In this document: positions 1 through 4,849 of the stretch, one piece after another
Position numbering within the stretch: position 1 is the stretch's first letter
Layout: every line of letters starts with the position of its first letter
Assembly: GCF_008692195.1 (NCBI RefSeq)
Contig: NZ_RXOM01000067.1
Coordinates: 1-64,000, forward strand
Length of the DNA: 64,000 bases
Source of the DNA: Salegentibacter sp. R32
Lineage (GTDB): Bacteria > Bacteroidota > Bacteroidia > Flavobacteriales > Flavobacteriaceae
Reading direction: 5' to 3'
Made by a program: the position numbers and the translations under genes
Notes under the pieces: generated by a model
What the model saw: the letters and a program-made list of their open reading frames with translations, nothing else
Told to the model about the DNA's origin: nothing
The model's database searches: none

Positions 1-103
1 TAAAGGCTGAGCTGTTCCCGGTCTTGTCCTTGTTGATATTCCATACCTTAAAGATAAACATACCAAAGATCATATCCTGAAAAATGATCGGTAAAGATGG
101 CAT
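1..103 (-). CDS. hypothetical protein, N-terminal fragment (cassette 0)
   Basis: An open frame reads leftward from an ATG at 103 to the window edge without a stop, giving 34 codons. It has hydrophobic residues around positions 5-18 and then charged residues (NKDKTG). It sits in the first, incomplete cassette-like unit and starts close to that unit's right-hand boundary, as the gene in the next unit does. I do not recognise a family. The continuation lies outside the window, so it may also be a fortuitous frame. Confidence 0.35.
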   Translation of the reverse strand, partial: MPSLPIIFQDMIFGMFIFKVWNINKDKTGNSSAF

Positions 104-113
104 GGTTTTGAGA

Positions 114-250
114 CAGTCTGACGGTCTCGTATAACCGTCAGTTACGGATTTAAAGATAGTAATTTTCGGTTAAGAACTGGCGTTAGCAATTGCGGGTGGA
201 TTCGGACGTAGTCGAATCCGCCGTAATTGCGGTTATACATTGTTGTAAGC
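114..250. repeat. attC-like site 1 (cassette 0 / cassette 1 junction)
   Basis: The left half is TCTGAC, spacer GGTCTC, arm GTATAACCG (129-137). The right half is arm CGGTTATAC (230-238), spacer ATT, then GTTGTAAGC (242-250). An inner, nearly perfect palindrome spans about 188-231 (arms around GGATTCG / CGAATCC) with one unpaired base on the left side, like the extrahelical bases of true attC sites. Confidence 0.6.
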
Positions 251-260
251 TGGCTTTTTA

Positions 261-725
261 CTATTTGCATCGTACTAATATTCCACCTTGAGGAAAATTT
301 AATTCCGCTATAAAATCTTTATCCGTCAGGCATCCATATCTTTTTCTGAATTTCCTTTCTCTAAAATCATAAACTCTTAAAATCAGATATCTTCTTTCAA
401 AATCTTCCTTATTCATTTCAATTCCAAAATTCCCGATTTGATGTCCGTTTCCTTTGAAAGTATTATAGTCAAAAGTCAGAGTGATTTCTTTTGTCAGGTC
501 AGAGTTTATTTTTTTCCAATCTTCTGGTTTAAGAATCAATTCTCCAGGATGATATCCGACTAAATTTCTGCTTTTAGTTCCGTCCGTGTTTTCAAAATTC
601 AAATAAGCACCTGAAATTTCGGAAGTGACTAACCTTTCGTTTACTTCAATTACCATATTCAGATTTTGTCCAAATCCGTTAATTATAATTCCAATTAGAA
701 GTAAAAAAGTCAGTTTAAATTTCAT
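261..725 (-). CDS. exported hypothetical protein carried by cassette 1
   Basis: A 154-residue protein. The start chosen is the ATG at 725, because it gives a clean signal peptide (MKFKLTFLLLIGIIINGFGQ). The longer frame back to 857 would run through the attC-like palindrome at 747-881. The mature part is about 134 residues, rich in beta-prone and charged residues, with Cys near the C-terminus (RYGC and the final VRCK). No family was recognised; periplasmic or surface location is inferred from the signal peptide. It fills the cassette almost completely: the start is about 20 nt from one end and the stop about 10 nt from the other, which is typical of integron cassette genes. Confidence 0.6.
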   Translation of the reverse strand: MKFKLTFLLLIGIIINGFGQNLNMVIEVNERLVTSEISGAYLNFENTDGTKSRNLVGYHPGELILKPEDWKKINSDLTKEITLTFDYNTFKGNGHQIGNFGIEMNKEDFERRYLILRVYDFRERKFRKRYGCLTDKDFIAELNFPQGGILVRCK

Positions 726-746
726 TCGCAGTTTGTTTTTCAGCTT

Positions 747-881
747 GCTTACAACGTGTTTGGCTATGGTTTCGTTGCGTGAAAATCCGCGAGGATTTTC
801 CGCCGTGAACCAAAGATAGCAAAAGTGCGAGGATTTTCGGCAGAAAATCCGTAGCAATGAACTATAGCCGTTGTTGGGTTT
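747..881. repeat. attC-like site 2 (cassette 1 / cassette 2 junction)
   Basis: GCTTACAAC (747-755), spacer GTGTTT, arm GGCTAT (762-767); then arm ATAGCC (864-869), spacer GTT, and GTTGGGTTT (873-881). The interior holds several GAAAATCC / GGATTTTC inverted repeats between about 780 and 850, so the strand can fold into a branched hairpin. The N6 and N3 spacers match the other junctions. Confidence 0.6.
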
Positions 882-1285
882 TAGTGCTTTTTGTCCGGTT
901 ATAATTCTGTTCCGAAATTTTGGTTTTCCGTTGATTTATTTTTTGCGAGTTTGAGTGGGCTCCGTCGTTTTTCAATTCCGTAAACTTGCTCAAATTCCGA
1001 TTGTGTTTTTGTTCGGCAGAGTGGAAGTCAGACGTTTTTTTGCGTTCTGTTCTGTTTTCCGTTTTTCCGCATTTTTGTCAAATTCCGCACAGCAATTCGG
1101 TCAGCGTTAGAGTGAGCAATTCCGTTGTTGTTTTTCATTCCACGTTTGAGTGGTGGTTCCGCAAAATTTTGAAATTCGGCACGATAGTTTTCCTGAACTA
1201 TCTACCTTAAAATTCTAAAAAAAAATCCGAAAATCAAACCAGGCTTTTTTCAGTTGCGCAAACTTGCTCCAGCATTAAACCCAAC
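873..1285. mobile_element. cassette 2, no convincing gene
   Basis: This unit is bounded by GTTGGGTTT and AAACCCAAC. The interior is built from short repeated pieces such as TTCCGTTGTT, AATTCCG and TTGAGTGG. The only long frame (986-1210, plus strand) has no family features and an amino-acid make-up (many Ser, Phe, Val) expected from T-rich repeated DNA. I see no credible coding sequence; it may be a degenerate or non-coding cassette. Confidence 0.45.
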
Positions 1286-1413
1286 GGTCCCGTATATCTT
1301 TCAGTTGTGGGAATTTAGGAAATAAAGATAATAAAAAGAAATGACTTCGACGCGCCAGCGTCTGTGTCCGCAGGACACATAGCCGCAATTGAAGATATAC
1401 ATTGTTACCAAAA
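1277..1413. repeat. attC-like site 3 (cassette 2 / cassette 3 junction)
   Basis: AAACCCAAC (1277-1285), spacer GGTCCC, arm GTATATC (1292-1298) continuing as TTTCAGTTG; then CAATTGAA plus arm GATATAC (1394-1400), spacer ATT, and GTTACCAAAA (1404-1413). One base is unpaired in the left arm. Two internal hairpins are perfect: GACGC-GCCA-GCGTC and TGTGTCC-GCA-GGACACA. Confidence 0.6.
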
Positions 1414-1843
1414 GTATTTTCCTTTTAAAAATTGGCTTTTCGGTTTTGTTTAAGATCACTTTCTGAAAATAAACTTGAATAAAACTTTTTTACGTTCAGA
1501 TCAGCCGTAAAGATTTTTTAAATTAATTGAGCAAGAGTAAGAATGTTCAGTTTATCCGTTTTATTTTTTTGCGTTTTCATTTTTGCGTCCAGATTAGCCA
1601 TCAGGATTTTTTTAATTTTTTGGGTAGGAGTGAGCACGTTCTTTTTTTATTTTTTTGCATTCAGCTATTTTTTGACAATTGAAAACCGTAGCAACTTTTT
1701 ACAAAAGATTTATTTTCAAGAGTTTTATTTAGTATTTTTCCACATTTAAAAATCCAAAATTTAGAAAAGAAATAAATGCTTTTCCGTTTTACAATACATT
1801 AAAAGACTGAAACCTGTGATTTTTGTTTCATATTTTTGGTAAC
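1404..1843. mobile_element. cassette 3, T-rich, no convincing gene
   Basis: This unit is bounded by GTTACCAAAA and TTTTGGTAAC, a perfect 10-bp inverted repeat. Inside, a roughly 90-base segment is repeated in degenerate form: a block near 1497-1552 (AGATCAGCCGTAAAGATTTT...) recurs near 1589-1642 (AGATTAGCCATCAGGATTTT...), each followed by a TTTTTTTGC tract. The plus-strand frame at 1543-1749 encodes only a Phe-rich run from these T tracts and is not supported as a gene. This is the unit next to the recombinase, the position where a newly inserted cassette would lie. Confidence 0.45.
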
Positions 1844-1879
1844 ATGTGCATAAACGCTATTGCGTTTATTTACAATTTA
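1844..1879. other. attI-like hairpin overlapping the recombinase stop codon
   Basis: After the terminal AAC of cassette 3 (1841-1843) come a 6-nt spacer, arm ATAAACGC (1850-1857), loop TATT, arm GCGTTTAT (1862-1869), a 3-nt spacer and CAA instead of GTT, followed at once by the recombinase stop (1877-1879, TAA on the minus strand). The spacers are those of the cassette junctions but the hairpin is much shorter. By position and shape it resembles the primary insertion site of an integron; that role is inferred. Confidence 0.45.
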
Positions 1880-3028
1880 TCGATTATCCAAATATAGTGA
1901 ATCTAATGGATTTTTTATTTTTTTTAATTGATGATTAGCGACATGGGTATAAATTTCAGTTGTTTTTGTAGTCTTATGTCCTAAAAGTTGTTGAATATAT
2001 CTTAAATCTACACCGTCTTCCAATAAATGTGTTGCAAAACTATGCCTAAGCATATGCGGACTTACTTTTTGCGAAATTCCGGCACGTGATGCTGAACGTT
2101 TAACAATGGCAGCCACGCTTGTAGCACTATATTTATTGCCTGGCTTACCTTCAAAAAGAAATTTTTTTGGTTTCCACTCGCGATAGTATGATCTCAGATT
2201 AATAAGCGTCTTTTCTGATAAAAGTGTGAATCTTTCAGTATTCCCCTTCGTATCTCTTATGTTAATTAAAAAGCGTTTACTTTGAATATCATTTAATTCA
2301 AGGTTTAAGAGCTCGGATCTCCTTAAGCCGCCGCTGTACAATAATTCAATTATACATAGATGCTTAATATTATTGGTGTGATCAAGCATCAATTTTATAT
2401 CGTTTTTACTAAGTACTTTAGGTAATTTTTTCTGTTTTCTAGGCCTTTCCAATTCATAAAATCGATGAGGCATTCCTAGTACAATTTCATAGTAAAATTT
2501 AATAGCATTGATATTCTGGTTAAGATAGGAAGATGACTTTCCTGCTCGTATAAGTTTTTGTAGGTAACGTCTTATATCTTGTTCATCCAAATGATCTACA
2601 TTACTAGAGGAGTAATAAGACATAAACTTTTCAAAACAACTAATATAGGACTTGGCAGTATTGAGCGAATATCCTTTTAGTTCAAGTTTGTGCAAAAATG
2701 AAGGCGGACAGCGATCTTTAGATTTAGAGTCAGAATCAAGGTAAGCCTGATAACTAAACTTTCGGGAGGAAGAGGAGATAGGGCTGCTCTTGAAAAACTT
2801 CGAAGTATCTACCCAAGCTTTGCCTTTAAAAACTTTAAAAATTAGTTTTAAATTCTCTTTGGAATTGAAAACATATCCCATTCCAAATTCACTAGACCAT
2901 TTATAAAATGGAATATTTCTGCATAATTTTTCAATCCTTTTATCGTGTTGATGCCTTATCCCTATACAGGCTCGTCCTTCAATGAGAATGTGAGAAATAA
3001 TAATTACCTTTTTAGAATTCTTGATCAT
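1877..3028 (-). CDS. tyrosine recombinase, integron-integrase-like
   Basis: A 383-residue protein. The catalytic residues of tyrosine recombinases are all visible: Arg236 (GLRRSEL), Lys261 (DTKGN), His325 and Arg328 (HMLRH), His351 (LLGHK) and Tyr360 (EIYTH). Residues about 108-190 form a SAM-like core-binding domain (KGYSLNTAKSYI... AIKFYYEIVLG) of the kind shared by XerC/D and IntI. Residues 1-100 form an extra N-terminal domain (e.g. CIGIRHQ, KWSSEFGMGY, FKGKAWV) that I associate with Bacteroidota recombinases. The insertion between the Lys and HxxR motifs that marks classical IntI is absent. The gene reads toward the cassette array and its stop overlaps the first hairpin. I infer that it moves the cassettes; a chromosomal Xer-like or mobile-element integrase role is the alternative. 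Confidence 0.85.
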   Translation of the reverse strand: MIKNSKKVIIISHILIEGRACIGIRHQHDKRIEKLCRNIPFYKWSSEFGMGYVFNSKENLKLIFKVFKGKAWVDTSKFFKSSPISSSSRKFSYQAYLDSDSKSKDRCPPSFLHKLELKGYSLNTAKSYISCFEKFMSYYSSSNVDHLDEQDIRRYLQKLIRAGKSSSYLNQNINAIKFYYEIVLGMPHRFYELERPRKQKKLPKVLSKNDIKLMLDHTNNIKHLCIIELLYSGGLRRSELLNLELNDIQSKRFLINIRDTKGNTERFTLLSEKTLINLRSYYREWKPKKFLFEGKPGNKYSATSVAAIVKRSASRAGISQKVSPHMLRHSFATHLLEDGVDLRYIQQLLGHKTTKTTEIYTHVANHQLKKIKNPLDSLYLDNR

Positions 3029-3059
3029 ATGGTAAAATTCGGTATATAATACTGTTTAC

Positions 3060-3098
3060 TAGTCTATTAAACGTTTATTATACGTATATTAAACACAA
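3060..3098. promoter_or_regulatory. divergent promoter region with small palindromes
   Basis: The 80 bases between the recombinase (leftward) and the zinc-ribbon gene (rightward) contain AAACGTTT and TATACGTATA, both perfect palindromes a few bases apart. They could be operator half-sites or promoter elements for either gene. No clear TAnnTTTG box stands out. Confidence 0.3.
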
Positions 3099-3108
3099 AA
3101 TAAATAAG

Positions 3109-3483
3109 ATGATAAAGAATTGCCCAGTGTGTGGAGAGAATATAAAAGGAAGATCTGATAAAAAATTTTGTAGCTCCACCTGTAAAAGTAGTTTCCATTA
3201 CGACCAAAGACTGCTATCAGAAAAGTTTTATCACCAGATAGATCGCCAATTGAAACTCAACAGAAAAATTTTAAAATCAATAAACCGTAAAGGCTATAGT
3301 ACTATTAATAAAAAAGATTTAAAAGAAGAAGGTTTCAATCCCAACTTTTTCACGCATTATTGGAAAAATAAACAGGAAGATGTCTATTTATTTGTTTATG
3401 AGTACGGATTTTTAGATTTATCAAAAAAATCTAAAAAAGCCAAATACCTAATAGTCAAATGGCAGGAATATATGGATAAGTAA
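3109..3483 (+). CDS. small zinc-ribbon protein
   Basis: A 124-residue protein opening with a zinc-ribbon: CPVCG at residues 5-9 and a second pair at CSSTC (residues 21-25), the pattern of small nucleic-acid-associated Zn proteins. The rest is basic and helical (many Lys, Tyr and Asn), with no signal peptide. Proteins of this shape are common as small hypotheticals in Flavobacteriia. It is transcribed away from the recombinase with an 80-base shared upstream region. Nucleic-acid binding is a reasonable guess from the Zn ribbon and charge; the actual role is unknown. Confidence 0.65.
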   Translation: MIKNCPVCGENIKGRSDKKFCSSTCKSSFHYDQRLLSEKFYHQIDRQLKLNRKILKSINRKGYSTINKKDLKEEGFNPNFFTHYWKNKQEDVYLFVYEYGFLDLSKKSKKAKYLIVKWQEYMDK

Positions 3484-3897
3484 AAAATGATTATCTAAAT
3501 AATTCGTCATCAAAAAATCTTTCAATGTTATTCTTAATACATTACAAATTCTATTTAGGGAATAAATTGAATTCACTATGGGCGATTTTTTCCGTATTTA
3601 TGCTTAAATTCTGAGAAAAGTTTTTTAAGGAGTAATTTTCTTGTCTGTCAATAATGTAGATAGTTGAAATTAATAAGTTCAAACGTCTTCAGATTTAATT
3701 TTTCTTATGGTAGAAGAAGATAAAATGGTCAAGATGGAAATCTGGAAAGGTCATGATAGCGATCGGGTAGAGGCTTCCGATTACCAAACTTATACAGATT
3801 ATTTAATTTTATTTACTAGGTCTCCAAAGGAGAAGAAACTATAGAATTTAAGATTTATAAAATTTTCAACTTTGAGATAGGATGGTAGTTAAGAAAC
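3484..3897. other. intergenic stretch, possible gene remnant
   Basis: These 414 bases hold no convincing gene. A short plus-strand frame, 3707-3844 (45 codons, starting MVEEDKMVKM and ending SPKEKKL), has coding-like composition but no recognisable family and could be the remnant of a longer gene. The rest is AT-rich. Confidence 0.35.
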
Positions 3898-4191
3898 TTA
3901 GAGAGGCTTTTCGGGCAAAAAATCTTTTGGAGAGCAGTCGAGTGCTTTTGCAATAAGGTTTAAGTGGTTGATATTATACTTAGCTCTTCTTTTATTCGAC
4001 TCAACATGTGATATAAAACTACTGCTCAGACTAATTTTCTGAGATAAGGCTAATTGAGAAACACCTTTTTCAATTCTAATTTCTTTAACCTTACTAATTA
4101 TATATTCTTCAATTTCTGTAATCAAATCTCGATGGTTGTCATATACAAAGAGGCATCTTTTTTTATTTTTTAACAACGGTACTTGTACCAT
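3898..4191 (-). CDS. XRE-family HTH transcriptional regulator
   Basis: A 97-residue protein. After about 30 residues it shows a canonical XRE/HTH_3 domain: IRIEKGVSQLALSQKISLSS, then SFISHVESNKR as the recognition region and ALDCSPKDFLPE at the end. It is predicted to bind DNA as a small repressor or activator. It is isolated, with long non-coding stretches on both sides, and could control the neighbouring structured region or the recombinase. No partner toxin or metalloprotease gene is next to it. Confidence 0.8.
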   Translation of the reverse strand: MVQVPLLKNKKRCLFVYDNHRDLITEIEEYIISKVKEIRIEKGVSQLALSQKISLSSSFISHVESNKRRAKYNINHLNLIAKALDCSPKDFLPEKPL

Positions 4192-4278
4192 TAATTAAAA
4201 TTTTATTATATTAGCATGAAATATTAAATTTGCGATACTTCTTAAAGTAATAATATTAGAAGCATTCGCTTTGAGTCT

Positions 4279-4384
4279 CAAACAGAAAACTGGTAATTTT
4301 ATGCAACGAGATGATAAGCTAAGATGCTCACGACCCGGGCGTGGGCTCTCTTATCGTTGCACGGTATACCAGTACCACTGTTTG
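4279..4384. repeat. 106-nt structured palindrome (RNA or DNA hairpin)
   Basis: Nested complementary segments in register: CAAACAG/CTGTTTG, ACTGGTA/TACCAGT, GCAAC/GTTGC, GATAAG/CTTATC and GCTCACG/CGTGGGC, closed by the loop ACCCGGG. The internal loops between segments are short and mostly one-sided. No ORF crosses it. It could be a small structured RNA, a folded recombination site larger than those in the 1-1876 array, or the end of a small mobile element. It has no terminal T-run, so it is not a simple terminator. Confidence 0.5.
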
Positions 4385-4764
4385 ATAAGCTGAGACCTGC
4401 GCCTTTTTCTTTTTTAAACAAGAACAGGCCATAAGGATGTTAATAAAGCTAAATAAGTTACTACTTAATAGAGCTGAATTACAAGACCTGTGTTTATTGT
4501 TACAGTAATCATCTTTTAAAAACTATTTATAAAACTTTATTCGTAAGGAAAAGTCTGGGATACTTCCTAGATACTCCATAGATAAGCCCATGGAATGTGC
4601 ACGGTTTTTTTAATGAAAAACCAATCAAACCACATTTACAAGGTTGATTCATTTCAATCAATCGTAGTGATAATTATAGGTATGCATAAGGGCAAGAAGA
4701 GTACCTACGCCCGGGTCGGGTTAATTATTTAAAACAAAAGCTTATGAGGTAAAATTATATCCAT

Positions 4765-4804
4765 AAAAAAGCCCTCTCTATACTTTGGCGAGACAGAGAA
4801 GGCG
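4765..4804 (-). terminator. hairpin with T-run, minus orientation, in the susC leader
   Basis: Arms GCCCTCTCT (4771-4779) and AGAGAAGGC (4795-4803). Read on the minus strand the stem is followed by TTTTTT. No minus-strand gene ends here, so it may instead be a structured 5' leader of the susC mRNA or a barrier to antisense transcription. Confidence 0.4.
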
Positions 4805-4849
4805 TGTATTAACTAAACTCAAATATTTAACTAATTACATTTCAAAAAT

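Larger units (their letters stand above)
1..1876 (-). mobile_element. integron-like cassette array
   Basis: Three complete units (242-755, 873-1285, 1404-1843) and one partial unit lie head to tail. Each complete unit begins with GTT plus a variable stretch and ends with its exact complement: GTTGTAAGC/GCTTACAAC, GTTGGGTTT/AAACCCAAC and GTTACCAAAA/TTTTGGTAAC. Between units are imperfect palindromes whose arms stand 6 nt from the AAC and 3 nt from the GTT at every junction. This is the geometry of integron cassettes and attC sites, where the cassette ends pair in the circular form. The one convincing gene starts about 20 nt inside its unit on the minus strand, so the array reads leftward from the adjacent recombinase at 1877-3028. 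The structure is seen directly; mobility is inferred. Confidence 0.7.
4192..4849. other. 658-base non-coding region upstream of susC
   Basis: No gene is visible. It contains the large palindrome at 4279-4384, an inverted 12-bp copy of its GC-rich apex at 4707-4718 (ACGCCCGGGTCG against CGACCCGGGCGT at 4331-4342), a small hairpin near 4643-4660 (TTGATT / AATCAA) and the hairpin at 4765-4804. The two GC-rich copies are embedded in very AT-rich DNA, which suggests remnants of a repeated element. Confidence 0.5.

Noticed and set aside
625-819. Plus-strand frame of 64 codons over the start of the cassette 1 gene
   Set aside because: Antisense shadow of the exported protein and of the attC-like palindrome; no coding features.
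986-1210. Plus-strand frame of 74 codons in cassette 2
   Set aside because: Composition follows the TTCCG and T-rich repeats; no conserved motif or plausible start context.
1543-1749. Hydrophobic 68-codon frame in cassette 3 as a membrane protein gene
   Set aside because: The hydrophobicity comes from TTT tracts in a degenerate DNA repeat; no support for translation.
4540-4620. Possible group II intron remnant near GTGCACGG and the GAAAAGTCTGGGATAC stretch
   Set aside because: No domain V/VI fold and no reverse-transcriptase fragment could be recognised.
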